Positions 16,420 to 24,400 of a stretch of DNA of 64,000 bases are shown in pieces. How positions within the stretch are numbered: position 1 is the first letter of the stretch; each line of letters opens with the position of its first letter. Under the pieces are notes generated by a model that was not told the DNA's origin, did no database searches, and saw only the letters and a list, made by a program, of their open reading frames with translations. The stretch covers positions 1,798,001-1,862,000 of the forward strand of contig NZ_JAFBCA010000001.1 in NCBI RefSeq assembly GCF_016907475.1, read 5' to 3'. A program made the position numbers and the translations under genes. The stretch comes from Nocardioides cavernae (GTDB lineage: Bacteria > Actinomycetota > Actinomycetes > Propionibacteriales > Nocardioidaceae).

Positions 16420-17525
16420 CCGGGCAGACCGTGCTCGCGGTGGACGACCAGCAGACCAACCTCCGCCTCCTCGACGCGGTGCTCTCGCCCCGGGGCTACG
16501 ACGTGCTGACGGCGACGAGCGGGCAGGAGGCGCTCGACCTCCTCCGGTCGTCCCCGGTCGACGTGGTCCTCCTCGACGTGCAGATGCCGGGCATGGACGG
16601 CTGTGAGGTCTGCCGTCGGATCCGGCAGGACCCCCGTACCGAGTTCCTGCCGGTCGTGATGATCACCGCCGGCGGTGGCGCCCAGCGGCTGGAGGGGCTC
16701 GAGGCCGGGGCTGACGACTTCATCACCAAGCCCTTCGACCAGTCCGAGCTGCTGGCCAGGGTGCGGTCCCTCGCGCGGATCAAGGGCTACCACGACACCG
16801 TGCGCAGGCAGGCCGCCGAGCTCGCCGCATGGAACCGCGAGCTCGAGGAACGGGTGACCGCGCAGGTGGAGGAGATCGAGCGCATGGGTCGGCTGCGCCG
16901 CTTCCTGTCGCCGCAGCTGGCCGACGTCGTCGTCAACGACGAAGGTCTCCTGGCCAGCCACCGCCGCGAGATCGTCGTGGTCTTCTGCGACTTCCGCGGC
17001 TTCACGTCCTTCGCCGAAGCCTCCGAGCCGGAGGAGGTGATGCACGTGCTCGGCGAGTTCCACCTGGCGCTGGGGGCACGCATCGAGGATCACGGCGGGA
17101 CGCTCGAGCGCTTCACCGGCGACGGCGTGATGGTCTTCTTCAACGATCCCGTGCCTGTGCCCGACGCGGCCGGTGCGGCGATCGCGATGTCGCTGGCCGT
17201 CCGCGAGGACGTACGACGCCTCGCCACGGGCTGGGCGCGTCGGGGCCACGACCTGTCGTTGGGGATCGGCGTCGCGCAGGGCTTCGCGACGCTGGGCCGG
17301 ATCGGGTATCCCGGTCGCTCGGACTACGCGGCGATCGGGAGCGTCACCAACCTGGCGGCTCGCCTCTGCTCCGACGCGGGCCCGTGGCAGGTGCTGGTCA
17401 CCGACCGCGTGCTGGCGCAGGTCGAGGAGAAGGTGGCGGCGGACGTCGTGGGCGACGTGCAGCCGAAGGGTTTCAGCCGACCCGTACGGGTGCACGACGT
17501 GCTGCCGGGGACGATCGGGAGGTAG
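16416..17525 (+). CDS. Response regulator with class III nucleotide cyclase output
   Basis: 369 residues in three parts. Residues 1-125 form a receiver domain (TVLAVDDQQTN; phospho-acceptor Asp near residue 53 in LLDVQMPGMDG; conserved Lys in ITKPFDQ). Next comes a coiled-coil linker around AAWNRELEERVTAQVEEIERM. From about residue 185 there is a class III adenylate/guanylate cyclase domain with metal-binding Asp in VFCDFRGFTSF and FTGDGVMVFF, and the transition-state residues in AAIGSVTNLAARL. It should make cAMP or cGMP when phosphorylated. No cognate histidine kinase is adjacent. It is translationally coupled to the small frame upstream and 4 nt from the ATP-grasp gene. Confidence 0.9.
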   Translation: MTGQTVLAVDDQQTNLRLLDAVLSPRGYDVLTATSGQEALDLLRSSPVDVVLLDVQMPGMDGCEVCRRIRQDPRTEFLPVVMITAGGGAQRLEGLEAGADDFITKPFDQSELLARVRSLARIKGYHDTVRRQAAELAAWNRELEERVTAQVEEIERMGRLRRFLSPQLADVVVNDEGLLASHRREIVVVFCDFRGFTSFAEASEPEEVMHVLGEFHLALGARIEDHGGTLERFTGDGVMVFFNDPVPVPDAAGAAIAMSLAVREDVRRLATGWARRGHDLSLGIGVAQGFATLGRIGYPGRSDYAAIGSVTNLAARLCSDAGPWQVLVTDRVLAQVEEKVAADVVGDVQPKGFSRPVRVHDVLPGTIGR

Positions 17526-17529
17526 GCGG

Positions 17530-19092
17530 ATGGACGCGTCGACGACGCTGGCGGACCTGGACGAGGAGGAGCGCTACGCCGCCTTCGACCTCCTCCAGCA
17601 ACGGCTGCCTCAGGTGTGGGACGCCATACAGCGTGACCGGCCCGAGGAGTCGGCGGTCGTGGTGCCGTCCGTCAGCCTCGAGGGAACGACGGCGACGAGC
17701 GGGACGCTCATGCAGGCGATGGAGGAGCGCGCGCTGTTCCAGCTGCTGCTGCTGCGACAACCGATGCTGCGGCTCGTCTACGTCACGTCCTCACCCATCG
17801 CCGACGAGATCGTCGACTACTACCTCAGCCTGCTGCCCGGGGTGATCCCCAGCAACGCCCGCCGGCGGCTCTTCCTGGTGTCGGTCGGCGACGCGTCGGC
17901 GCGGCCGCTGAGCCAGAAGGTGCTGGAGCGGCCCCGCGTGCTTCACCGGATCCGCGACCTGGTCCCCGACCGGTCCGCCAGCCACCTGATTCCCTACACG
18001 ACCACGGAGCTCGAGCGCGACGTCGCGATCAGCCTCGGCATCCCGATGTACGGCGCGGACCCGCGCCTCGCGCCGCTGGGCAGCAAGTCCGGGTGCCGCC
18101 GGCTGTTCAGTGACGTCGGCGTCCGCGCGCCGGCGGGGGCCGAGGGCCTCCGGTCGGTGGACGACCTCGCGGCCGCGGTGGCGCCGATGCGGGCCGACCT
18201 GCCGTCCTTGACGGAGGTGATCGTGAAGATCAACGAGGGCGTGTCCGGGTCGGGCAACGCGCTCGTCGACCTGTCGGGGCTGCCGACGCCGGGCGACCCC
18301 GACGAGGCGTCCGCGGTGCGCGCCCGGATCCACAGCTTGCAGCCAGAGGCCTCTGGCCTCGGCGTGGACGAGTTCCTCGCAGGGTTCGAGCGTCTCGGAG
18401 GGGTGGTGGAGGAGCGGATCACCGGGACGGCGCTGACCAGCCCCAGCGTGCAGATGCGGGTCCTGCCGGACCGCACCGTCGAGCTGCTGTCGACCCACGA
18501 CCAGCTGCTCGGCGGAGCGAGCGGGCAGAAGTACCTGGGGTGCGTGTTCCCGGCCGACCCGGCGTACTCCCGCCTGATCTCCGACCCCGCGATGGCCGTC
18601 GGTCGCGACCTCGCCGAGCGTGGCGTGATGGGTCGGTTCGCCGTCGACTTCGTCACGGTCCGCGACGCCGCGGACGACTGGACGGCCTACGCGATCGAGC
18701 TCAACCTGCGCAAGGGCGGCACCACCCACCCCTTCCTCACCCTGCAGTACCTGGTCGGTGGCCAGTACCACGGCGACGAGGGGCTCTACCGTGCGGCCTC
18801 GGGGTCCGCGAAGTTCCTCGTTGCGACCGACCACCTCGAGGACGAACGCCTGATGGCGCTCACCCCGCGCGACGTGTTCGACGTGGTGGCACGCCGGCGA
18901 CTGCACTTCGACCACTCGCGCAAGACCGGTGTCGTCTTCCACATGATCAGCTGCGTGACCGAGTGCGGGCGGCTCGGCATGACGGCGATCGGCGACAGCC
19001 CCGAGCAGGCCTGGGACACCTACCAGGACGCCACGAAGGCGCTGCTGGAGGAGGCCGAGCTGGCGTGCACGCCGGGGATGCTCCCCAGGTGA
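17530..19092 (+). CDS. ATP-grasp protein related to peptide ligase PGM1
   Basis: 520 residues. The first half resembles the pre-ATP-grasp region of the PGM1-related group (LVYVTSSPIADEIVDYYLSL, then RLFLVSVGDASARPLSQKVL). It is followed by an ATP-grasp-like fold with VIVKINEGVSGSGNALV as nucleotide-binding strand and loop, VVEERITG as hinge, and YAIELNLRKGGTTHP as the metal-binding Glu/Asn segment. PGM1 in pheganomycin biosynthesis joins a nonproteinogenic amino acid to a ribosomal peptide, but most relatives are uncharacterised. It is 4 nt downstream of the cyclase gene and its TGA overlaps the next gene's start. The substrate is unknown, and ligase activity is inferred from family. Confidence 0.75.
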   Translation: MDASTTLADLDEEERYAAFDLLQQRLPQVWDAIQRDRPEESAVVVPSVSLEGTTATSGTLMQAMEERALFQLLLLRQPMLRLVYVTSSPIADEIVDYYLSLLPGVIPSNARRRLFLVSVGDASARPLSQKVLERPRVLHRIRDLVPDRSASHLIPYTTTELERDVAISLGIPMYGADPRLAPLGSKSGCRRLFSDVGVRAPAGAEGLRSVDDLAAAVAPMRADLPSLTEVIVKINEGVSGSGNALVDLSGLPTPGDPDEASAVRARIHSLQPEASGLGVDEFLAGFERLGGVVEERITGTALTSPSVQMRVLPDRTVELLSTHDQLLGGASGQKYLGCVFPADPAYSRLISDPAMAVGRDLAERGVMGRFAVDFVTVRDAADDWTAYAIELNLRKGGTTHPFLTLQYLVGGQYHGDEGLYRAASGSAKFLVATDHLEDERLMALTPRDVFDVVARRRLHFDHSRKTGVVFHMISCVTECGRLGMTAIGDSPEQAWDTYQDATKALLEEAELACTPGMLPR

Positions 19093-19703
19093 CGGGCGGC
19101 GGGCCGTTCGTCTGGTACGCCGCCTACGGGACGAACCTGTCGACGGTCCGGCTGGGCTGCTACCTCTCCGGTGGACGTCCTTCGGGAGCCGAGCGCCGCT
19201 ACGACGGATGCCGCGACCCCTCTCCGCCACGGGACGTCCGACCCGTCGAGCTGCGTGGCCGCCTCACCTTCGCCGGTGAGTCGAGCGTGTGGGGAGGTGG
19301 CATGGCGTTCTTCACCAGCGACGCCGGCGGAGTGGTCCACGCGCGTGCCTACCTGCTGCGCCTCGAGCAGCTCGGCGACCTCGTCGCGCAGGAGGTGCGG
19401 CAGCCGGTGGGCGCGGACCTCGTGCTCGCGCCCGACAGGCGCCCGACCCGTCACGGGCTCTCGCGGACGTACGACGTCCTGCTCGACGTCGGTGAGCTCG
19501 ACGGGCACCGCATGCTCACCCTCACCGGCTCGAGCGTCCCGCCGGCCCACGCCCCGTCGGCGTCGTACGTCCGCACGATGCTCGAGGGCCTGGCCGACGG
19601 GTTCGGGCTCGACGCGGACGCCCGGGTCGCCTACCTCGCGAGCGCCGACGGGGTCGCTCTCCGCTGGACCGTGCCGACGCTCCGTCGAATGTTGCCCGCG
19701 TGA
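19089..19703 (+). CDS. Gamma-glutamylcyclotransferase-like protein
   Basis: 204 residues beginning with the signature VWYAAYGTNLS, close to the YGSN-type substrate loop of the gamma-glutamylcyclotransferase fold. Proteins of this family release 5-oxoproline from gamma-glutamyl amines or act on related amides. The usual catalytic Glu cannot be placed with certainty. GTG 19089 overlaps the ATP-grasp gene's TGA as GTGA, so ligase and putative cyclotransferase are made together. That pairing suggests synthesis and turnover of a gamma-linked or isopeptide product, but this is inference. Confidence 0.65.
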   Translation: MTGGGPFVWYAAYGTNLSTVRLGCYLSGGRPSGAERRYDGCRDPSPPRDVRPVELRGRLTFAGESSVWGGGMAFFTSDAGGVVHARAYLLRLEQLGDLVAQEVRQPVGADLVLAPDRRPTRHGLSRTYDVLLDVGELDGHRMLTLTGSSVPPAHAPSASYVRTMLEGLADGFGLDADARVAYLASADGVALRWTVPTLRRMLPA

Positions 19704-19716
19704 GTCGACCCCGGGA

Positions 19717-19722
19717 TAGGTT
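19717..19722 (+). promoter_or_regulatory. Leaderless -10 box before GH43-like gene
   Basis: TAGGTT lies 6 nt before the GTG start at 19729, leaving no room for a ribosome-binding site. Confidence 0.55.
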
Positions 19723-19728
19723 CCCCCG

Positions 19729-20778
19729 GTGCCGAACCGAGGAGCAGCGCGCCTGCTCGTGCTGCTGCTCGCCGCGACCGTGCTGTCGATCGCCGGTCCC
19801 GCGTCCGCCGACGAGTGGGTGCCGCGCCCCGTGCTCAACGTCGACTTCCCCGATCCGGCGGTCGTGGCCGCGCCCGGCGGCCTGGTCGCCTACGCCACCG
19901 GGGACCTCGTCCCACACGCCTGGTCGCGGCAGCCCGACGGGCCGTGGCGGCGCGGGCCGGGCCTGCTGACGCACAAGCCGTCCTGGTCGCGCGAGGGCGG
20001 CGTGTGGGCGGTCGACGTGGCGCGGGTCCGCGGCCAGTGGCTCCTCTACTACGCGACCCCGGTGAAGGGGATGGGCGAGCACGGACGCTGCATCGGCGTC
20101 GCGCGTTCGCGTGCCGCGCGCGGGCCGTTCCGGCCGGTCGGCAGTGCTCCGCTCGTGTGCCCGTCGTACGCCGGCACGCCCACCGCGCAGGACCCGCTGC
20201 TGCCGCGCGACCCGACGCTCCCGCGCGCCGGGGTGATCGACCCGTCCTACTTCCGCGACGCCGACGGGTCGTCGTACCTCCTCTACAAGACCGACCGGAT
20301 CCCGTCCACCGTGCGCGTCGTGGCCCTGACCCGCGACGGCCAGTCGGTGCAGACCGGCGCGACCAGCGTGGAGCTGCTCCGGGCCGAGGGCGTCCTGGAG
20401 AACCCGGTGCTGACCCTGCGGCCCGAGGGCTACGTGCTGCTGGCCTCCGAGGGCGACTGGACCCGCTGCGGCTACCGGACGACGTGGCGCCGCTCGACCG
20501 CCCTGCTCGACTGGACGGCAGCTGTCGGCGGGGTCTTCCTCGACACCACGACCACCGGTCTGTGCGGCCCGGGTGGTGCCGACCTGGTGGAGCGGAAGGA
20601 CGGCGAGCTGACGGCGTACCTGCACGGCTGGACCTGCCGCGACACCGTGCTCCCCTGCGCGGGCACCGGCAAGTGGGACCACAAGCCCGGTCAGCGAGGG
20701 CGGCGGGCGCTGTACGCCGCAGAGCTGGGCTGGCTCGACGGTGTGCCGCAGGTCACCCGCTGGCTCCGCGCCCGCTGA
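19729..20778 (+). CDS. Secreted GH43-like glycoside hydrolase
   Basis: 349 residues with a Sec signal peptide (RLLVLLLAATVLSIAGPASA, cleavage after ASA near residue 26). The mature part looks like a five-bladed beta-propeller of the GH43 type. The expected acidic residues are present: Asp in LNVDFPDPAVV (base), Asp in GVIDPSYFRDADGSSYLLYK (pKa modulator), and Glu in EGVLENPVLTL (acid). Such enzymes act on arabinan or xylan side chains outside the cell. No other carbohydrate gene is adjacent. The GTG start follows TAGGTT by 6 nt. Confidence 0.78.
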   Translation: MPNRGAARLLVLLLAATVLSIAGPASADEWVPRPVLNVDFPDPAVVAAPGGLVAYATGDLVPHAWSRQPDGPWRRGPGLLTHKPSWSREGGVWAVDVARVRGQWLLYYATPVKGMGEHGRCIGVARSRAARGPFRPVGSAPLVCPSYAGTPTAQDPLLPRDPTLPRAGVIDPSYFRDADGSSYLLYKTDRIPSTVRVVALTRDGQSVQTGATSVELLRAEGVLENPVLTLRPEGYVLLASEGDWTRCGYRTTWRRSTALLDWTAAVGGVFLDTTTTGLCGPGGADLVERKDGELTAYLHGWTCRDTVLPCAGTGKWDHKPGQRGRRALYAAELGWLDGVPQVTRWLRAR

Positions 20779-20791
20779 CCGGGGCCCGACC

Positions 20792-20797
20792 TAGGCT
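20792..20797 (+). promoter_or_regulatory. Leaderless -10 box before thioesterase gene
   Basis: TAGGCT ends 6 nt before ATG 20804. The gap from the previous stop is only 25 bp. Confidence 0.55.
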
Positions 20798-20803
20798 CGG
20801 GGG

Positions 20804-21610
20804 ATGGCTTCCGAGTGGGACACCCACACCTCCCTGACCGCGGCCGGAGACGGCCTCTTCGGCGCCGACCTCGACCCCGGCTGGGTGGTCGGCGGTGGCG
20901 TCAACGGCGGCTACCTCCTCGGCGTCCTCGGCAGGGCGATCGCCGAGGCCGTGCCGGCCAAGCCGCACCCGCTGGCGGTCAGCGCCTACTACCTCTCCGC
21001 CTCGCGGCCCGGGCCCGCGCAGGTCTCCACGCGCGTGCTGCGCGAGGGCGGCTCGGTCGCGACCGTGGCGGCCGAGCTCGGCCAGGAGGGCGCCACCCGG
21101 ATCACCGCCCTGGCGACGTACGGCGACCTGCGGGCGATGCCGTCCGACGTGGGCACCACCGCCGAGGAGCCCAGCCTGCCGCCGATCGAGGAGTGTGTCC
21201 CGGCGTCCCTCGCCCCCGAGGACGTGCGCCGGATGGCGCCGCTGCTGGGACGCTTCGACATGCGCTTCGACCCGGCCTGCGTGGGGTGGGCGATGGGCGC
21301 CCCGAGCGGCAACGGCCACATCCAGGCGTGGTTCCGGATGGCCGACGGCCACGACGTCGACCCCGTCGGTCTGCTCATGGTGTGCGACGCCCTGCCGCCG
21401 GTCACCTTCGACCTCGGCCGCCCCGGCTGGGCCCCGACCCTCGAGCTCACCGTCCACGTCCGGGCCGTCCCCGCGCCGGGGTGGTTGAAGGTCTCGCACC
21501 GCACCCGCAACGTCGCCGGCGGGATGTTCGAGGAGGACTGCGAGGTCTGGGACTCCGCCGGCCGCCTCGTCGCCCAGAGCCGGCAGCTCGCGATGCAGCC
21601 GCGCGCCTGA
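20804..21610 (+). CDS. Acyl-CoA thioesterase family protein (double hotdog)
   Basis: 268 residues with the hotdog-fold signature GGGVNGGYLLGVLGRAIAEA in the N-terminal half and a second half containing VHVRAVPAPGWLKVSHRTRNV and EEDCEVWDSAGRLVAQSRQLA. This is the TesB-like/4HBT_3 layout that hydrolyses acyl-CoA thioesters. No fatty-acid genes adjoin it. The ATG at 20804 is 6 nt after TAGGCT. A perfect 18-bp inverted repeat follows immediately. Confidence 0.85.
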   Translation: MASEWDTHTSLTAAGDGLFGADLDPGWVVGGGVNGGYLLGVLGRAIAEAVPAKPHPLAVSAYYLSASRPGPAQVSTRVLREGGSVATVAAELGQEGATRITALATYGDLRAMPSDVGTTAEEPSLPPIEECVPASLAPEDVRRMAPLLGRFDMRFDPACVGWAMGAPSGNGHIQAWFRMADGHDVDPVGLLMVCDALPPVTFDLGRPGWAPTLELTVHVRAVPAPGWLKVSHRTRNVAGGMFEEDCEVWDSAGRLVAQSRQLAMQPRA

Positions 21611-21614
21611 CCTC

Positions 21615-21671
21615 AGCCCGGATCCACCGATCTCTCGCCTGCTGCGCGGCGTCGATCGGTGGATCCGGGCT
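21615..21671. terminator. Perfect 18-bp inverted repeat between convergent genes
   Basis: AGCCCGGATCCACCGATC (21615-21632) pairs perfectly with 21654-21671 across a 21-nt loop. It starts 4 bp after the thioesterase stop and its last base belongs to the stop codon of the convergent gene. Position and symmetry argue for a bidirectional terminator. There is no U tract. Confidence 0.65.
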
Positions 21672-22777
21672 CAGTCGAACCAGCGCCGGTCCATCGACAG
21701 GATCCAGCGGCGGCGGGGGTGCTCGGTGACCGACCAGATCCGGTCGGTCGAGGGCCAGTAGGTCAGGTCCTCCGGCCCCATCGGGAGCGCCCAGCGTCGC
21801 TCGCGCATCGAGCCGGGACGGCCGGCGAAGATGCTGCCCGGCATCCACGGACCGTGGGACACCGTCACGTGGTAGCGACCGGCGGCCAGGACGGCGCCCT
21901 GCATCTGGCGCACCCCGCCCTCGTCGATCGCGAGCGGCCGCGAGAAGCCGTCGTCGCCGGTGGCGAGCTGCCACGTGGCGGGGTCGAGCTCGTAGCGGGC
22001 GAGCCGGGTCGTCGCGTCGGGGTCGAGGGCGTACTCGCCCGCGAGCAGCGCCGGCGGCTCCGAGCGGCGGTCGAGCGACATGAAGGAGTAGCGCAGCTTC
22101 TCGTGGCCCTCGTCGGCGAAGGCCTGGTAGGTGAAGCGGACCGGCAGGACGTAGCGGTGCCCGTAGGAGTAGAGCGACGTGCCCTCGATGCCGAACCGGT
22201 CGGGGTGGTCGTCGTCGCCGGCCACCCGCATGATGTCGTCGACCCGCGCGGTGACGAAGCCGCGGCTCGTGGCGGCGATGTGCAGGTAGGGGCCGGCCCA
22301 CACGATGCCCCCGGCGTGGATGCTCATCGGCCGCAGGGTGAGGTGGCCGGCCTTGTCGAAGACGGGTGAGACCAGCAGCACGTGGCGGTACTTCCCCGAG
22401 TCCAGGTCGACGAAGGTCACCCGCGAGCCGCGCTTCACGCCGTCCTTGCCCGTGGAGTACCAGGTCGTCACCACGACCCGGCGACCCCCGATGTCCTCGG
22501 TGTCGGAGGAGTCCGCGCTCGTGGAGATGCCCTGGGGGTACCACTGCTCGTCACGCTCGTCGTAGTCGTCCCAGCGGTACGCCTCGCGCACCGCCCGGCC
22601 GAGGAGCCGGGGCACGACCCGCGCCCGCCGCACGTCGTACTTGAGGTCGTCGAGCAGCCCGTCGAGGCCGGTGGGCTCGCCGATCACCGAGGCGAGGGCC
22701 GCGATCTCGCGGACGTTCTCGTCGGTGCGTCGCAGGTGGACGCCCTGGACGTTCGGCGACTCCGAGGCGGTGGTCAT
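21671..22777 (-). CDS. Conserved hypothetical protein
   Basis: 368 residues, no signal peptide or membrane segment, and no family I can name with confidence. After a short helical start (DENVREIAALASVIGEPTGLDGLLDDLKYDV) it is rich in short beta stretches with aromatic residues, such as VVVTTWYSTGKDGVKRGSRVTFVDLD, IHAGGIVWAGPYLHIAATS and VSHGPWMPGSIFAG. This would fit a beta-propeller-like repeat protein. The ATG at 22777 lies 6 nt after TAGTGT (complement of 22784-22789). It diverges from the small acidic protein gene, with 41 bp between the starts. Confidence 0.7.
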   Translation of the reverse strand: MTTASESPNVQGVHLRRTDENVREIAALASVIGEPTGLDGLLDDLKYDVRRARVVPRLLGRAVREAYRWDDYDERDEQWYPQGISTSADSSDTEDIGGRRVVVTTWYSTGKDGVKRGSRVTFVDLDSGKYRHVLLVSPVFDKAGHLTLRPMSIHAGGIVWAGPYLHIAATSRGFVTARVDDIMRVAGDDDHPDRFGIEGTSLYSYGHRYVLPVRFTYQAFADEGHEKLRYSFMSLDRRSEPPALLAGEYALDPDATTRLARYELDPATWQLATGDDGFSRPLAIDEGGVRQMQGAVLAAGRYHVTVSHGPWMPGSIFAGRPGSMRERRWALPMGPEDLTYWPSTDRIWSVTEHPRRRWILSMDRRWFD

Positions 22778-22783
22778 CCTCCG

Positions 22784-22789
22784 ACACTA
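22784..22789 (-). promoter_or_regulatory. Leaderless -10 box (minus strand)
   Basis: TAGTGT on the minus strand ends 6 nt before ATG 22777. The divergent gene at 22819 has a weaker GAGAAT box 7 nt before its GTG. Confidence 0.5.
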
Positions 22790-22818
22790 GCCAGCGGTCG
22801 CGGTGGAGAATGACCCCC

Positions 22819-23112
22819 GTGAGGGCGATCTTCTTCGACGAGGACGATGCACGGGCCGTCGTGGCGCGCCTCCGCGCCGACGGCTTCGAGGCCGAGGTCG
22901 CGCGCGAGCGTCTGGCGGGGGAGGACGACGACGAGGACCACCCGTGGGCGGTCGTCTCCGACGCCCCGGCCTTCATGCTCGAGGTGCTCGTGGACACCCA
23001 CGACGGCTGGCTCGACGAGGACGATGACGGCCCACGGGAACAGGGGCCACCGCTCCCGCCGTTGCACCTCCCGATGGCGCCGAAGCGGATCAAGCGCCCA
23101 GACCTAGGCTGA
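22819..23112 (+). CDS. Small acidic hypothetical protein
   Basis: 97 residues, starting VRAIFFDEDDARAVVARLRADGFEAEVARE and continuing with a strongly acidic middle and a proline-rich basic tail (PPLHLPMAPKRIKRP). The N-terminal half looks like a small alpha/beta domain similar to those that pair residues in a two-strand ferredoxin-like fold. No function is known to me. I start it at GTG 22819, 7 nt after GAGAAT, rather than at the ATG three codons upstream. It precedes mshB by 5 bp. Confidence 0.65.
   Translation: MRAIFFDEDDARAVVARLRADGFEAEVARERLAGEDDDEDHPWAVVSDAPAFMLEVLVDTHDGWLDEDDDGPREQGPPLPPLHLPMAPKRIKRPDLG
23105..23110 (+). promoter_or_regulatory. Leaderless -10 box before mshB
   Basis: TAGGCT ends 7 nt before ATG 23118 and overlaps the last codons of the preceding gene. 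Confidence 0.5.
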
Positions 23113-23117
23113 GGTTC

Positions 23118-24020
23118 ATGACCGACCACCGCATGCTGCTCGTCCACGCCCACCCCGACGACGAGTGCATCAACAACGGCGCCACCATGGCGCGCTACGT
23201 CGACGAGGGTGTCGGCGTCACCCTCGTGACCTGCACCGCCGGCGAGATGGGCGAGGTGCTCGTGCCCGAGCTCTCCTACCTCGCCTACGAGGAGAAGGGC
23301 GGGCTCGGGGAGCACCGCCGCGGCGAGCTGGACGAGGCGATGACGGTCATCGGCGTCACCGACCACCGCTTCCTCGGCGGCTTCGGCCGCTTCCACGACT
23401 CGGGCATGGCGTGGCACGAGGAGGGACACGCGATCCCCGCCGAGGAGATCCCCGACAACGCCTTCTGGAACGCCGACCTCACCGAGGCGGCCGACGAGCT
23501 GGTGAAGGTCATCCGCGAGGTGCGGCCGCAGGTGCTCGTCACCTACGACCAGTTCGGCGGCTACGGCCACCCCGACCACATCCAGGCCCACCGCGTCGCG
23601 ATGTACGCCGCCCAGCTGGCGGCCGTGCCGTCCTACCGGCTCGAGCTCGGCGAGCCGCACGACATCGCCAAGATCTACTGGACCGCGATGAGCGAGTCGC
23701 GGATGCGCGAGAGCCTGCGCGAGCTCCGGGAGTCCGGCGACACCGAGACCTTCAAGGGCATGGAGCCCGACGGCAAGCTGCCGCCGTTCGTGACGCCCGA
23801 CGAGCTGATCAGCGCGCGCGTCGACGGCAGGGCCACTGTCCAGCGGAAGATGGACGCACTCGCCAAGCACGCGACCCAGGTCGAGCAGGACGGCCACTTC
23901 TTCTCCGGTGCCGAGAGCGGCCACTCGTGGTGGGCGGAGGAGTACTACCGCCTGGCGCGGGGCACCGCCGGCACGACGGGCGCGGACGGGTTCGAGGAGG
24001 ACCTGTTCGCGGGCCTGTGA
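23118..24020 (+). CDS. mshB: Mycothiol biosynthesis GlcNAc-inositol deacetylase
   Basis: Removes acetyl from 1-D-myo-inosityl-2-acetamido-2-deoxy-glucopyranoside to give the amine precursor of mycothiol. The 300 residues have the zinc-binding motif HAHPDDE with the catalytic Asp, and the second zinc His in YGHPDHIQAHR, as in the LmbE/PIG-L fold. Length matches M. tuberculosis MshB rather than the shorter Mca. A mycothiol-conjugate amidase cannot be fully excluded, but the neighbouring DUF6113 gene is the usual mshB companion in actinobacteria. Its TGA overlaps the next start as GTGA. Confidence 0.92.
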   Translation: MTDHRMLLVHAHPDDECINNGATMARYVDEGVGVTLVTCTAGEMGEVLVPELSYLAYEEKGGLGEHRRGELDEAMTVIGVTDHRFLGGFGRFHDSGMAWHEEGHAIPAEEIPDNAFWNADLTEAADELVKVIREVRPQVLVTYDQFGGYGHPDHIQAHRVAMYAAQLAAVPSYRLELGEPHDIAKIYWTAMSESRMRESLRELRESGDTETFKGMEPDGKLPPFVTPDELISARVDGRATVQRKMDALAKHATQVEQDGHFFSGAESGHSWWAEEYYRLARGTAGTTGADGFEEDLFAGL

Positions 24021-24391
24021 GGGCGGCGTACGGGCTGGCGGCCCTCGTCGTCGGGTTCGTGTCCGGCGCCGCGGGCACGCTGGTCCACCAGCGCTGGTGG
24101 GGCCTCGTCCTGGCCCTCGCCGCCGCACTGGCCACGCTCGCCTGGCTGCCGGCCGGAGGCGTGCGTCTGGCGTTCGCGGTGGGCTGGTGCGTGCCGGTCC
24201 TGCGCGGCGCGCTGGAGCGTCCGGGCGGCGGCTTCCTGATCAGCGGGGACGCGGCCGGGTGGTCGTTCCTGGCCGGCTCCGCGGTGCTCCTGGTGGTCGC
24301 CCTGGCGACGGCCGGCGCGGGACGTCGTACGCCCGGGGGTGCGCAGCCGGGGAGTGCCGACGATCCGGGAGTTCGGGGTCTGCCCTCCTAG
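24017..24391 (+). CDS. DUF6113-family small membrane protein
   Basis: 124 residues with four hydrophobic segments (LAALVVGFVSGAAGTLVH, LVLALAAALATLAWLPAG, LAFAVGWCVPVL, FLAGSAVLLVVALATAG) and a charged tail. I recognise it as the small membrane protein commonly placed right after mshB (DUF6113). Function unknown. The GTG start overlaps the mshB stop as GTGA. Its TAG stop is itself part of the TAGACT promoter box of the next gene. Confidence 0.7.
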   Translation: MRAAYGLAALVVGFVSGAAGTLVHQRWWGLVLALAAALATLAWLPAGGVRLAFAVGWCVPVLRGALERPGGGFLISGDAAGWSFLAGSAVLLVVALATAGAGRRTPGGAQPGSADDPGVRGLPS

Positions 24392-24394
24392 ACT
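24389..24394 (+). promoter_or_regulatory. Leaderless -10 box before VanW gene
   Basis: TAGACT ends 6 nt before GTG 24401 and includes the stop codon of the upstream gene. Confidence 0.55.
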
Positions 24395-24400
24395 CGCCGC

